DNA of 46,646 nt from an uncultured Bradyrhizobium sp. (GCF_936928535.1 NZ_CAKZHY010000074.1:1-46646), one strand, 5' to 3'. Counted from the first letter of the stretch, positions 1-8,790 are shown. Translations and numbers: made by a program. The notes: a model not told the origin generated them from the sequence alone.

Positions 1-674
1 ATGGTGTTGCGTTGGTAGGTAGTGCCTTTGGCGACAAGTTGAGTTACTCCTTCGGCGCATTTGAAGGCGACAAAATATTCTTCTTCAGTGGTGTGAATGC
101 ACAGTCGCAGAATAGTACGGCTGCTACAACAGCACGGGCTTCTGACTCCTTGATGTATGCAGGCCGTGTTCAAGTGGACTTCTGGGATCCAGAACCAGGC
201 TACTACGGCACAGGTAACTACCTGGGTACCAAGGATATTCTGGCTGTAGGTATTGCAGGTCGCTACAAGAAAGACGGTGCAATTTCTGCCGCTGCCGACA
301 AGGGTGATTACTCATCATACAGCGTTGACTTCCTGCTTGAGAAAAAAGGTGTTGGTCCGGGTGCAGTCTCTGTAGAAGCTGCTTACTACGACTATGACAC
401 GGATGGCGTATTCCTGAGCGAGCAAGGCAAGGCGTACTCCGCTGGCGCTGGTTATATATTCAACGACACAGTCGGTGTTGGTCGCTTCCAACCTTTTGTT
501 CGGTATCAAAAGTTTGATGCTGACAGCAAAGTTGACACCAAAAAATACGACTTGGGTACGGCTTACATTATTGATGGCTACAACGCCCAGGTCAGTGCTT
601 TCTATTCCAATCTTGATGTGACGGGTGCATCCAAGGTCAATAGCTTCAACGTCGCTATGCAGTTCCAGTTCTAA
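1..674 (+). CDS. fmdC: Outer-membrane porin FmdC-like, 5'-truncated
   Basis: The reading frame is open to the left edge (codons in phase from base 3), so only the C-terminal 223 residues are present. What is seen is alternating aromatic/polar beta-strand sequence with many G, Y, S and N residues and a terminal phenylalanine (ending MQFQF), the usual signal for insertion by the BAM machinery. By position it matches FmdC, the porin that precedes fmdA in Methylophilus, thought to let short amides or urea cross the outer membrane. The gene ends 26 bases before fmdA, so the two are probably co-transcribed. Third codon positions are much richer in A/T than in genes after 2,700, fitting a betaproteobacterial methylotroph rather than Bradyrhizobium. 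Porin: confident. FmdC: inferred from context. Confidence 0.75.
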   Translation, partial: GVALVGSAFGDKLSYSFGAFEGDKIFFFSGVNAQSQNSTAATTARASDSLMYAGRVQVDFWDPEPGYYGTGNYLGTKDILAVGIAGRYKKDGAISAAADKGDYSSYSVDFLLEKKGVGPGAVSVEAAYYDYDTDGVFLSEQGKAYSAGAGYIFNDTVGVGRFQPFVRYQKFDADSKVDTKKYDLGTAYIIDGYNAQVSAFYSNLDVTGASKVNSFNVAMQFQF

Positions 675-700
675 CCTTCAATTAGAGGAGATGCCACAAG

Positions 701-1924
701 ATGAAAACCCTTGTAAAACTCGATCTTGATAAAAAGCCATGGGAACAGGACGGCCAGATTCACAATCGCTGGCATCCCGATCTGCCGATGATTGCCATGG
801 TGAAGCCTGGTGATGAATTCCGGGTGGAGTGCATGGATTGGACTGGCGGTCAGATCAAGAACGACGACAGTGCAAACGACATTCGTGATGTGGATCTGTT
901 GCAAGTGCATTACCTGAGTGGCCCGATTGGCGTCGAAGGTGCCGAGCCGGGCGATTTGATGGTGGTGGAGATTCTGGATGTAGGCACGCTGGAAGATTCG
1001 CAGTGGGGTTTCAATGGTTTGTTTGCCAAGGAAAATGGCGGTGGTTTCCTGACCGATCATTATCCTGAAGCACGCAAGTCGATCTGGGACTTCCACGGCA
1101 TTTACACCACTTCGCGCCATGTGCCCAACGTCAAGTTCGCCGGCATCATGCACCCAGGTCTGATCGGTTGCCTGCCATCCCGCGAGTTGCTGGATACCTG
1201 GAACAAGCGCGAAGGCGAGCTGATTGCAACAGATCCTGAGCGCGTGCCACCACTGGGCCTGCCACCAAATGCGCAAGCTGCCGTGATGGGCAAGATGACC
1301 GGTGAAGCTGCCAAGGCGGCTGCGATGGAGGGTGCGCGTACCGTGCCGCCACGCGACCACGGTGGTAACTGTGACATCAAGAACCTGACCAAGGGTTCCA
1401 AGGTATTTTTCCCGGTCTACGTCAAGGATGGCGGTCTCTCCATGGGCGACCTGCACTTCTCGCAGGGCGATGGCGAAATCACGTTCTGCGGCGCGATTGA
1501 AATGGCTGGTTACCTCGATATCAAGGTCAGCCTGATCAAGGATGGCGTCAAGAAATACGGCATCAAGAATCCGGTGTTCCAGCCTAGCCCATTGACCCCC
1601 AACTATCGCGATTACCTGATTTTTGAAGGTATTTCGGTGGATGAGCAGGGCAAGCAGCATTACCTGGATGTGCATGTGGCTTACCGTCAGGCCTGCCTCA
1701 ATGCCATCGAGTACCTCAAGAAGTTTGGTTACAGCGGTGCGCAGGCCTTGTCGATTCTGGGCACAGCGCCGGTAGAAGGCCATATCAGTGGCGTGGTGGA
1801 TATCCCGAATGCGTGCGCCACCTTGTGGTTGCCGACCGAGATCTTTGACTTCGACCTGAAGCCTAATGCCGATGGACCGAAAATCATGGTCGCCAGCGGT
1901 CCTGACCTGGCCAAAGCCAGCTGA
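701..1924 (+). CDS. fmdA: Formamidase FmdA, copy 1 (betaproteobacterial type)
   Basis: 407 residues of the acetamidase/formamidase (FmdA) family, which hydrolyses formamide to formate and ammonia in the cytoplasm. Family stretches visible include HNRWHPD near residue 20, the DWTGG motif near 47, FNGLFAKENGGGFLTDH near 105-122, the HGGNCDIKNL stretch near 220-230 and MGDLHFSQGDGEITFCG near 248-264. The start is fixed by a GAGGAG ribosome-binding site ending 10 bases upstream. It lies between the porin and fmdB, as in the Methylophilus fmd cluster. The protein aligns along its whole length, without large gaps, with the second copy at 7549-8778; by eye about three quarters of positions are identical. 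Its DNA uses many more A/T-ending codons, so the pair looks like orthologues from two lineages rather than a recent duplication. Confidence 0.93.
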   Translation: MKTLVKLDLDKKPWEQDGQIHNRWHPDLPMIAMVKPGDEFRVECMDWTGGQIKNDDSANDIRDVDLLQVHYLSGPIGVEGAEPGDLMVVEILDVGTLEDSQWGFNGLFAKENGGGFLTDHYPEARKSIWDFHGIYTTSRHVPNVKFAGIMHPGLIGCLPSRELLDTWNKREGELIATDPERVPPLGLPPNAQAAVMGKMTGEAAKAAAMEGARTVPPRDHGGNCDIKNLTKGSKVFFPVYVKDGGLSMGDLHFSQGDGEITFCGAIEMAGYLDIKVSLIKDGVKKYGIKNPVFQPSPLTPNYRDYLIFEGISVDEQGKQHYLDVHVAYRQACLNAIEYLKKFGYSGAQALSILGTAPVEGHISGVVDIPNACATLWLPTEIFDFDLKPNADGPKIMVASGPDLAKAS

Positions 1925-1965
1925 TCAGAACGTCGTCGACTAGCGTAAATAAAGGGGAAGCCGGT

Positions 1966-2298
1966 ATGCCTGTATATGAGTATCACTGTGAAAGTTGTGG
2001 CGTGTTTTCTGCACTGCGCAAGATGTCCGAATCCAGCCAGCCTGCCGTCTGCGAAAGCTGTGGCGGCATGGGCGAGCGGATTCTGTCAGCACCCAACCTG
2101 GCCATTCTTGGCAAGGCACAGCGCAGCGCTCACGAGCGCAATGAGCCAGGCGTACGCCGTCGCTCCAGTTGCGGGTGCACGGGTTCTCATACCTGCAAGC
2201 CATCCGGTGGCGCCACCAAAGAGAAATCAGCAGGTGGTAACAACGGTTTGCAGATGCAAACCAAAAAAACGGCAAGGCCGTGGATGCTGGGGCACTAG
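1966..2298 (+). CDS. fmdB: FmdB zinc-ribbon protein, copy 1
   Basis: 110-residue FmdB-family protein. The N-terminal zinc ribbon is clear: MPVYEY, then C8-x2-C11 and C29-x2-C32. After a basic linker comes a small cysteine cluster (CGC...C, about residues 69-77), and the last residues are ARPWMLGH. FmdB is described as a putative regulator of fmd expression; the zinc-ribbon fold is established but the mechanism is not. The gene follows fmdA by 41 bases and has an AAGGGGAAG ribosome-binding site. Base composition is of the left-hand (A/T-richer) type. The C-terminal ARPWM motif is shared with the otherwise divergent copy at 8862-9239. Confidence 0.88.
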   Translation: MPVYEYHCESCGVFSALRKMSESSQPAVCESCGGMGERILSAPNLAILGKAQRSAHERNEPGVRRRSSCGCTGSHTCKPSGGATKEKSAGGNNGLQMQTKKTARPWMLGH

Positions 2299-2378
2299 CC
2301 CCTTTATCCCCGCCTTTGCTGCAAGCAGTTTTTCGTAGGGCAGATAAGGTTAGCTTCACTTTCAACTAGGAGAAATTT

Positions 2379-3632
2379 ATGAGTACCAATGATAGACGTC
2401 GATTCATGACTAAAGTGGGCGCCCTGACCGGCGCACTGCTGGCGGTCAGCATGGTTTCCGGCATGGGCAGCGCTTTTGCCGAGGACTTTCCTACTGCCAA
2501 GGTGAACACCACCAAGCTGGCCGTGACCGACAAGACCGTCAAGGTCGGTATTCTGCACTCGGCTACCGGCACCATGGCCATCAGTGAAACGGGTTCTATC
2601 CAGGCTGAAAAGCTGGCGATTGCCCAGATCAATGAAATGGGTGGCGTACTCGGCCGCAAGATTGAAATCATTCAGGAAGACGGCGCCAGCGACTGGCCGA
2701 CCTTCGCGGAGAAGGCCAAGAAGCTGCTCGTCAACGACAAGGTTGCGGCCATCATGGGCTGCTGGACTTCGGCCTCGCGCAAGGCCGTGCTGCCGGTCGT
2801 CGAGCAGTACAACGGCATGCTCTACTACCCGACCTTCTATGAAGGCCTCGAGCAGTCCAAGAACGTGATCTACACCGGCCAGGAAGCAACCCAGCAGATC
2901 CTCGCCGGCCTGAACTGGATCGCCAAGGAGAAGGGCGCCAAGAGCTTCTTCTTCATCGGCTCCGACTACATCTGGCCGCGCACCTCGAACAAGATCGCGC
3001 GCAAGCATGTCGAGAACGTGCTGAAGGGCAAGGTCGTCGGCGAGGAGTACTATCCGCTCGGCAACACCCAGTTCAACTCGGTCATCAACAAGATCAAGCT
3101 GACCAAGCCCGACGTCATCTTCACCGACGTTGTCGGCGGCTCCAACGTCGCCTTCTACAAGCAGCTCAAGGCCGCCGGTATCGACCTCTCCAAGCAGGCG
3201 CTGCTCACGATCTCGGTCACCGAAGACGAAATCGACGGCATCGGCGGCGAGAACATCGCCGGCGCCTATGCCTGCATGAAGTACTTCCAGTCGCTCGACA
3301 ATCCGAACAACAAGGCTTTCGTGCCCGCGTTCAAGAAGATGTGGGGCGAGAAGACCGTGATCGGAGACGTCACCCAGGCTGCCTATCTCGGCCCGTGGCT
3401 GTGGAAGTTGACGGTCGAGAAGGCCGGCTCCTTCGATGTCGACAAGATCGCGGCGGCATCGCCCGGTGTCGAGTTCAAGGGCGCGCCGGAGGGCTATGTC
3501 CGCATCCACGAGAATCATCACCTCTGGTCGAAGACCCGGGTGGGACGCGCCAAGCTCGATGGCCAGTTCGAGCTGATCTACGAGACCGCCGACCTCGTCG
3601 AGCCGGATCCGTTCCCCAAGGGCTACCAGTAA
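2379..3632 (+). CDS. urtA: Amide/urea ABC transporter substrate-binding protein FmdD/UrtA (hybrid gene)
   Basis: 417-residue periplasmic binding protein of the FmdD/UrtA branch of the branched-chain amino acid (HAAT) family. It would capture urea or short amides and deliver them to UrtBC. The N terminus carries a twin-arginine-like export signal (RRRFM at about residues 7-11, a hydrophobic stretch and AFA before about residue 31). The mature part shows VKVGILHSATGTMA, EDGASDWPTFAEKAKKLL and GCWTSASRKAVLPVVE, typical of UrtA. The start has a good TAGGAGA ribosome-binding site. Odd: codons up to about 2660 often end in A or T (ATT, GAA, GGT), as in the upstream genes, whereas from about 2700 nearly all end in G or C, as in everything to the right. 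The frame is intact across the change, so a working protein is possible, but the gene is a hybrid of two lineages, by assembly or recombination. Confidence 0.92.
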   Translation: MSTNDRRRFMTKVGALTGALLAVSMVSGMGSAFAEDFPTAKVNTTKLAVTDKTVKVGILHSATGTMAISETGSIQAEKLAIAQINEMGGVLGRKIEIIQEDGASDWPTFAEKAKKLLVNDKVAAIMGCWTSASRKAVLPVVEQYNGMLYYPTFYEGLEQSKNVIYTGQEATQQILAGLNWIAKEKGAKSFFFIGSDYIWPRTSNKIARKHVENVLKGKVVGEEYYPLGNTQFNSVINKIKLTKPDVIFTDVVGGSNVAFYKQLKAAGIDLSKQALLTISVTEDEIDGIGGENIAGAYACMKYFQSLDNPNNKAFVPAFKKMWGEKTVIGDVTQAAYLGPWLWKLTVEKAGSFDVDKIAAASPGVEFKGAPEGYVRIHENHHLWSKTRVGRAKLDGQFELIYETADLVEPDPFPKGYQ

Positions 3633-3679
3633 GCGACACGGCGTCGAGCGCTGTTTCCCTAAAGCTTAAGCAGCTCCCT

Positions 3680-3702
3680 GGCGTGGACAGCAACTCCACG
3701 CC
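3680..3702 (+). promoter_or_regulatory. Intercistronic hairpin after urtA
   Basis: Perfect 8-bp inverted repeat, GGCGTGGA and TCCACGCC around a 7-base loop, in the 128-base gap between urtA and urtB. No run of T follows, so it is not a strong intrinsic terminator. Hairpins in this position commonly stabilise the upstream binding-protein mRNA or partly attenuate the permease genes; that role is inferred here. Confidence 0.45.
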
Positions 3703-3760
3703 CAAGACCCCCGCGTCGCGAATTTTCTCGCGGGACCCTATTCCCTGACGGAGGACATCG

Positions 3761-4687
3761 ATGTTCGGCGACTATTCGCTTGGTGATCTTGGCTCCATCT
3801 TCGTCATGCAGGGCTTTGCAGGACTGATCCTGTTCTCTGTCTACGTCCTGATGGCGCTCGGTCTTGCGATCATCTTCGGCCAGATGGGCGTCATCAACAT
3901 GGCCCATGGCGAGTTCATGATCCTCGGGGCCTACGTCACCTGGATGACCTCGAACTTCTTCCAATCCTACTTGCCGAGCATGTTCAGCGGCTACTTCTTC
4001 CTCGCGATGATATTAGCTTTCGTCGCCTCGGGTGCGCTTGGAATGCTGGTGGAATGGGTGCTGATACGGCACCTCTACAAGCGTCCGCTCGATACGCTGC
4101 TTGCGACCTGGGGCCTCAGCCTGATGCTCCAGCAGGCCTATCGCTCGGTGTTCGGCGCGCGCGAGGTCGGTGTCGAACTGCCGCAATGGATGCTCGGTTC
4201 GCTACAGGTCACTGATAGCATCGAAGTGCCGATCAACGGCGTCTTCGTGATGTGCCTGACCGTGCTGATCACCATCAGCGTCGCCTATGTCATGTACAAG
4301 TCGCGCTGGGGCCGCCAGGTCCGCGCCGTCGTGCAGAACCGCATCATGGCCGGCGCGGTCGGCATCAACACCGAGAAAGTCGATCGCTACACCTTCGGTC
4401 TCGGTTGCGGCATCGCCGGCGTCGCCGGCAGCGCCTTCACCATGATCGGCTCGACCGGACCGACCTCGGGCCAGCTCTATATCGTCGACACCTTCCTCGT
4501 CGTGGTGTTTGGCGGCGCCGCGAGCTTGCTCGGCACCATCGCCTCGGCCTTCTCGATCTCGCAGACGCAATCCACCCTCGAGTTCTTCATGTCGGGCTCG
4601 ATGGCCAAGGTGCTGACGCTGCTCGCCGTTGTCGGAATCCTGATGCTGCGGCCGCAGGGACTGTTCGCCCTCAAGGTCCGCAAGTGA
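3761..4687 (+). CDS. urtB: Urea/amide ABC transporter permease UrtB
   Basis: 308-residue LivH-type inner-membrane permease with about eight hydrophobic segments. The signature stretch GQMGVINMAHGEFMILGAY (about residues 44-62) is characteristic of UrtB/FmdE. A cytoplasmic loop containing VRAVVQNRIMAGAVGIN (about residues 190-206) is the usual ATPase-coupling region. The protein is the short form, without the long periplasmic insertion seen in many proteobacterial UrtB proteins, in keeping with the FmdE type. The start has a GGAGGA ribosome-binding site 5 bases upstream. It is followed 18 bases later by urtC and forms the membrane channel with it. Confidence 0.92.
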   Translation: MFGDYSLGDLGSIFVMQGFAGLILFSVYVLMALGLAIIFGQMGVINMAHGEFMILGAYVTWMTSNFFQSYLPSMFSGYFFLAMILAFVASGALGMLVEWVLIRHLYKRPLDTLLATWGLSLMLQQAYRSVFGAREVGVELPQWMLGSLQVTDSIEVPINGVFVMCLTVLITISVAYVMYKSRWGRQVRAVVQNRIMAGAVGINTEKVDRYTFGLGCGIAGVAGSAFTMIGSTGPTSGQLYIVDTFLVVVFGGAASLLGTIASAFSISQTQSTLEFFMSGSMAKVLTLLAVVGILMLRPQGLFALKVRK

Positions 4688-4705
4688 GAAACAGAGGCTG
4701 ATGCA

Positions 4706-5848
4706 ATGACCGACAATCGGTTCTTCAATCGATCGGAGCTCATCGGAATTCTGGCGCTCGCGGTCTTCCTGGTGGTGGTGCTGCCGCTCACGCTCGACGT
4801 CTTCAGGCTCAATCTGGTTGCGAAATACCTGACCTATGCCTTCGTCGCGCTGGGACTGGTGATCTGCTGGGGCTATGGCGGCATTCTCAGCCTCGGCCAG
4901 GGCGTGTTCTTCGGCCTCGGCGGCTACTGCATGGCGATGTTCCTCAAGCTCGAGGCCTCGAGCGTTGAGAACACCAAGATCCAGTCTACGCCGGGCATCC
5001 CCGACTTCATGGACTGGAATCAGATCACGGCGCTGCCGTTCTTCTGGAAGCCGTTTCACAGCCTCACCTTCACCATCGCGGCGATCGTCCTGGTGCCCGG
5101 CATCTTCGCCCTGATCATCGGCACCGCGATGTTCAAGCGCCGCGTCGGCGGCACTTACTTCGCCATCATCACCCAGGCGGTCGCGGCGATCCTCACGATC
5201 CTAATCGTGGGCCAGCAGGGCTACACCGGCGGCATCAACGGCATGACCGATTTGCGCACGCTGAAGGGATGGGACATCCGGCCCGACCACGCCAAGATCG
5301 TGCTGTATTTCTTCGAGGTCGGCTGCCTGTTCGTCTGCATCATGGTCGCGCAGTTCGTCCGGCACTCCAAGCTCGGGCGCATCCTGGTCGCAATGCGCGA
5401 AAAGGAAGATCGGGTCCGCTTCTCGGGCTACAGCGTCGCGAACTTCAAGATCTTTGCCTTCTGCATCGCTGCTGTCTTCGCTGCGATCGGTGGTGCGATG
5501 TTCGCTCTCAATGTCGGCTTCATGTCACCGTCCTTCGTCGGCATCGTGCCGTCGATCGAAATGGTGATCTACACCGCGGTCGGCGGCCGGCTGTCGATCC
5601 TGGGCGCGGTCTACGGCACGCTGCTGGTGAATTTCGCCAAGACCAGTCTCTCAGAGACCTTCCCCGAATTGTGGCTGTTCGGCCTCGGCGGCCTGTTCAT
5701 CGCCGTGGTGCTCGCGTTCCCGAACGGTCTTGCCGGGATCTGGGGCGATTACGTGCAGCCGCGCATCGATCGCCTGATTTCGTCGCGCAAACCCAAGCCG
5801 GAAGGTTGGACCGACAGCTCGGTCGCCGACGGCGCCCCGGCCGAGTGA
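4706..5848 (+). CDS. urtC: Urea/amide ABC transporter permease UrtC
   Basis: 380-residue LivM-type permease, partner of UrtB. About nine or ten hydrophobic segments are visible. The stretch YGGILSLGQGVFFGLGGY near residues 56-73 is typical of the family, as is a GGTYFAIITQAVAAIL segment near 149-164. The EAA-like cytoplasmic loop (VAMREKEDRVRFSGY) sits near residues 230-245. An out-of-frame ATG lies 5 bases before the chosen start; the chosen ATG gives the expected family N terminus. The gene sits between urtB and urtD with very short gaps, so it belongs to the same transcript. Confidence 0.92.
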   Translation: MTDNRFFNRSELIGILALAVFLVVVLPLTLDVFRLNLVAKYLTYAFVALGLVICWGYGGILSLGQGVFFGLGGYCMAMFLKLEASSVENTKIQSTPGIPDFMDWNQITALPFFWKPFHSLTFTIAAIVLVPGIFALIIGTAMFKRRVGGTYFAIITQAVAAILTILIVGQQGYTGGINGMTDLRTLKGWDIRPDHAKIVLYFFEVGCLFVCIMVAQFVRHSKLGRILVAMREKEDRVRFSGYSVANFKIFAFCIAAVFAAIGGAMFALNVGFMSPSFVGIVPSIEMVIYTAVGGRLSILGAVYGTLLVNFAKTSLSETFPELWLFGLGGLFIAVVLAFPNGLAGIWGDYVQPRIDRLISSRKPKPEGWTDSSVADGAPAE

Positions 5849-5858
5849 GGATATCATC

Positions 5859-6614
5859 ATGCTTGTAGGCCACCAGCCAAAAGAGTTCCTGCTCGCGGTC
5901 GAAGCCCTGACGGTCTCGTTCGACGGCTTCAAGGCGGTCAACGATCTCTCTTTCTACGTCGACGAGAACGAGATCCGCGTCATCATCGGCCCGAATGGCG
6001 CCGGCAAGACCACCGTGCTCGACCTGATCTGCGGCAAGACCAAAGCAACATCAGGCTCGATCCAGTTCCGCGGCAAGGAGCTGACGCGGATGAGGGAGAA
6101 CGAGATCGTGAAGGTCGGGGTGGGCCGCAAGTTCCAGAACCCGTCGATCTACGACGATCTCACCGTGTTCGAGAATCTCGAGATCTCCTTTCCGCGCGGC
6201 CGCTCAGTGTTCGGCGCGCTGACCTTCACCCGCGATGCCGCCGTGCGCGACCGGGTGCACGAAGTCGCCGAGATGATCTTCCTGAAGGACAAGCTGAACA
6301 TGAGCGCCGATCTGCTCAGCCACGGTCAGAAGCAGTGGCTCGAGATCGGGATGTTGCTGATCCAGGACCCGGATCTGTTGATGCTCGACGAGCCCGTTGC
6401 CGGCATGAGCGTGTCCGAACGCGCCAAGACCGCCGAACTCCTCAATCGCATCATCAAGAACCGCTCGGTGCTGGTGATCGAGCACGACATGAAATTCGTC
6501 GAGGACATCGCGCACAAGGTCACCGTGCTGCATCAGGGCCAGATCCTCTCGGAGGGGACCATGGAGAAGGTGCAGAACGATCCCAAGGTCATCGAAGTCT
6601 ATTTGGGACATTGA
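5859..6614 (+). CDS. urtD: Urea/amide ABC transporter ATPase UrtD
   Basis: 251-residue LivG-type ATPase. The Walker A motif GPNGAGKTT is at residues 44-52, the ABC signature LSHGQKQ is near 153-159 and the Walker B motif LLMLDEP is near 173-179, followed by an H-loop (IEHDMKFV). LSHGQKQ in place of LSGGQ is normal for UrtD. It hydrolyses ATP on the cytoplasmic side to drive transport through UrtBC, as a heterodimer with UrtE. It begins 10 bases after the urtC stop, with GAGG just upstream. Confidence 0.93.
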   Translation: MLVGHQPKEFLLAVEALTVSFDGFKAVNDLSFYVDENEIRVIIGPNGAGKTTVLDLICGKTKATSGSIQFRGKELTRMRENEIVKVGVGRKFQNPSIYDDLTVFENLEISFPRGRSVFGALTFTRDAAVRDRVHEVAEMIFLKDKLNMSADLLSHGQKQWLEIGMLLIQDPDLLMLDEPVAGMSVSERAKTAELLNRIIKNRSVLVIEHDMKFVEDIAHKVTVLHQGQILSEGTMEKVQNDPKVIEVYLGH

Positions 6615-6650
6615 TCATGGTGAACAAGTCTGAAGCGGCCGCGACAGTGC

Positions 6651-6803
6651 ACCTCTCCCCTTGTGGGAGAGGTCGGATCGCGCAAGCGATCCGGGTGAGG
6701 GGTATCTCTCCGCGAGTCAAACTGCCTGCCGTATTCGCGGATGCAGACCCCTCATCCGTCGCGGGCTACGCCCGCGCCACCTTCTCCCACAAGGGGAGAA
6801 GGG
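6651..6803. repeat. Large imperfect inverted repeat between urtD and urtE
   Basis: About 150 bases built as two arms. The left arm begins CCTCTCCCCTTGTGGGAGAG and runs to GGTGAGGGGT near 6702. The right arm runs from ACCCCTCATCCG near 6747 to CTTCTCCCACAAGGGGAGAAG near 6802. The right arm is the reverse complement of the left apart from the central bases. Each arm has its own small hairpin (for example GGATCGCGCAAGCGATCC). This form is familiar from interspersed intergenic repeats of Bradyrhizobium-type genomes (recognised from memory, not searched). It separates urtD from urtE within one operon and may affect transcript stability. Confidence 0.8.
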
Positions 6804-6831
6804 AGAAACACCAAGCCTAAGGAGCAGGTCG

Positions 6832-7521
6832 ATGCTGGCAATTTCCGATCTCCACGTCGCCTACGGCCAGAGCGAGGTGCTGCACGGCCTCAACGTCAAG
6901 GTCGCACCCAATGAGATCGTCGCGATCATGGGCCGCAACGGCATGGGCAAGACCACGCTGATGAAGTCGCTGATGGGCATCCTTCCCACCAGGAGCGGTT
7001 CGGTGACGATGGACGGCGCCGAGCTCGGCGGCCTGCCGAGCTATGAGCGTGTCGCCAAGGGCCTCGCTTATGTGCCGCAGGGGCGCATGATCTTCTCCAC
7101 CATGACGGTGAAGGAGAACATCGAGACCGGCCTCGTCGTCTCAGGTGGCGCCGATGTGCCAAGCGATATCTATGAGCTGTTTCCGGTGCTGCTCGAGATG
7201 AAGGGCCGTCGCGGCGGCAATCTTTCCGGTGGCCAGCAGCAGCAGCTTGCGATCGCCCGCGCGCTGGCGACCAAGCCCAAGGTGCTGCTGCTGGACGAGC
7301 CGACCGAAGGCATCCAGCCATCGATCATCAAGGACATGGCGCGGACGCTGAAGCGCATCCGCGACGAGAAGGGTCTGTCGATCGTCGTGTCCGAACAGGT
7401 TTTGAGTTTCGCGCTCGATATCGCCGACCGCGTACTGGTGATCGAGAACGGCGAGATCGTGCGCGACGATCCACGTGACGCCGTCGATGCCGCACAAGTC
7501 TCGAAATATCTGTCCGTCTAA
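6832..7521 (+). CDS. urtE: Urea/amide ABC transporter ATPase UrtE
   Basis: 229-residue LivF-type ATPase. The Walker A motif GRNGMGKTT is at residues 34-42, the signature LSGGQQQ at about 131-137 and Walker B VLLLDEPTEG at about 151-160. It pairs with UrtD to energise the UrtBC permease. The frame stays open upstream through the inverted repeat, but the true start is the ATG preceded by TAAGGAG, which gives the standard N terminus MLAISDLHVAYGQ. It lies 27 bases upstream of the second fmdA. Confidence 0.93.
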   Translation: MLAISDLHVAYGQSEVLHGLNVKVAPNEIVAIMGRNGMGKTTLMKSLMGILPTRSGSVTMDGAELGGLPSYERVAKGLAYVPQGRMIFSTMTVKENIETGLVVSGGADVPSDIYELFPVLLEMKGRRGGNLSGGQQQQLAIARALATKPKVLLLDEPTEGIQPSIIKDMARTLKRIRDEKGLSIVVSEQVLSFALDIADRVLVIENGEIVRDDPRDAVDAAQVSKYLSV

Positions 7522-7548
7522 CCAACCGTAGTAAAGGGGAGCTTCTCG

Positions 7549-8778
7549 ATGCCAGAGACACTGATCAAGGTCGATCTCACCAAGTCGGCTTACGAAAATG
7601 ACATGGTGCACAACCGCTGGCACCCCGACATCCCGATCGTGGCCTGGGTCAATCCCGGTGACGACTTCATCATCGAGACCTACGATTGGACTGGCGGCTT
7701 CATCAAAAACAACGATTCCGCCGACGACGTCCGCGACATCGACCTGTCGATCGTGCACTTCCTGTCCGGCCCGATCGGCGTCAAGGGCGCCGAGCCCGGC
7801 GATCTTCTGGTCGTCGATCTGCTCGACGTCGGTCCGATGAAGGAGAGCCTGTGGGGCTTTAACGGCTTCTTCTCCAAGCAGAATGGCGGCGGCTTCCTGA
7901 CCGACCATTTCCCGCTGGCGCAGAAGTCGATCTGGGACATCAAGGGCCTCTACACCTCGTCGCGCCATGTGCCCGGCGTGAATTTCGCCGGCCTGATCCA
8001 TCCCGGCCTGATCGGCTGTCTGCCCGACCCGAAGATGCTGGAGACCTGGAACAAGCGCGAGGCAGAGCTGATCTCGACCAATCCGACCCGCGTGCCTGGC
8101 TTGGCCAATCCGCCGTTTGCCGCGACCGCGCATGGCGGCCGTGCCAAGGGTGATGTCAAGGCCAAGATCGGCGCGGAAGGCGCGCGCACCGTGCCGCCGC
8201 GCGAGCATGGCGGCAATTGCGACATCAAGGATCTCTCCCGCGGTTCGAAGATCTACTTCCCGGTCTATGTGCCGGGCGCGGGTCTCTCGATGGGCGACCT
8301 GCACTTTAGCCAGGGCGACGGCGAGATCACCTTCTGCGGTGCGATCGAGATGGCCGGCTGGTTGCATCTGAAGGTCGAAGTGATCAAGGACGGCATGTCG
8401 AAATACGGGATCAAGAATCCGATCTTCAAGCCGTCGCCGATCACGCCGAACTACAAGGACTATCTGATCTTCGAAGGCATTTCGGTCGACGAGGCCGGCA
8501 AGCAGCATTATCTCGACGTCCACATCGCTTATCGCCAGGCCTGCCTCAACGCGATCGAGTATCTCAAGAAGTTCGGCTACTCCGGCGCCCAGGCCTATTC
8601 GATCCTCGGCACCGCACCGTGTCAGGGCCACATCTCGGGCGTGGTCGACGTGCCAAACGCCTGCGCCACGCTGTGGCTGCCGACCGAGATCTTCGACTTC
8701 GACGTGATGCCGTCGTCGGCGGGACCGATCAAGCACATTACCGGCGATATCCAGATGCCGATCTCGCCAGACAAATGA
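7549..8778 (+). CDS. fmdA: Formamidase FmdA, copy 2 (Bradyrhizobium type)
   Basis: 409-residue acetamidase/formamidase-family enzyme (formamide to formate plus ammonia). It carries the same conserved blocks as copy 1: HNRWHPD, DWTGG, FNGFFSKQNGGGFLTDH, HGGNCDIKDL and MGDLHFSQGDGEITFCG. The start follows an AAAGGGGAG ribosome-binding site. Codon use is GC-rich and matches the genes downstream. Its place directly after urtE suggests it is expressed with the transporter, so that imported amide is split at once. The differences from copy 1 are concentrated in the linker around residues 185-205 and at the C terminus. Confidence 0.94.
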   Translation: MPETLIKVDLTKSAYENDMVHNRWHPDIPIVAWVNPGDDFIIETYDWTGGFIKNNDSADDVRDIDLSIVHFLSGPIGVKGAEPGDLLVVDLLDVGPMKESLWGFNGFFSKQNGGGFLTDHFPLAQKSIWDIKGLYTSSRHVPGVNFAGLIHPGLIGCLPDPKMLETWNKREAELISTNPTRVPGLANPPFAATAHGGRAKGDVKAKIGAEGARTVPPREHGGNCDIKDLSRGSKIYFPVYVPGAGLSMGDLHFSQGDGEITFCGAIEMAGWLHLKVEVIKDGMSKYGIKNPIFKPSPITPNYKDYLIFEGISVDEAGKQHYLDVHIAYRQACLNAIEYLKKFGYSGAQAYSILGTAPCQGHISGVVDVPNACATLWLPTEIFDFDVMPSSAGPIKHITGDIQMPISPDK

Positions 8779-8790
8779 CGACGCCGCGCT

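Noticed and set aside
6651..6803. CRISPR-like or insertion-sequence origin of the palindromic repeats
   Set aside because: No regularly spaced direct repeats, no transposase and no target duplication; single inverted-repeat elements fit better.
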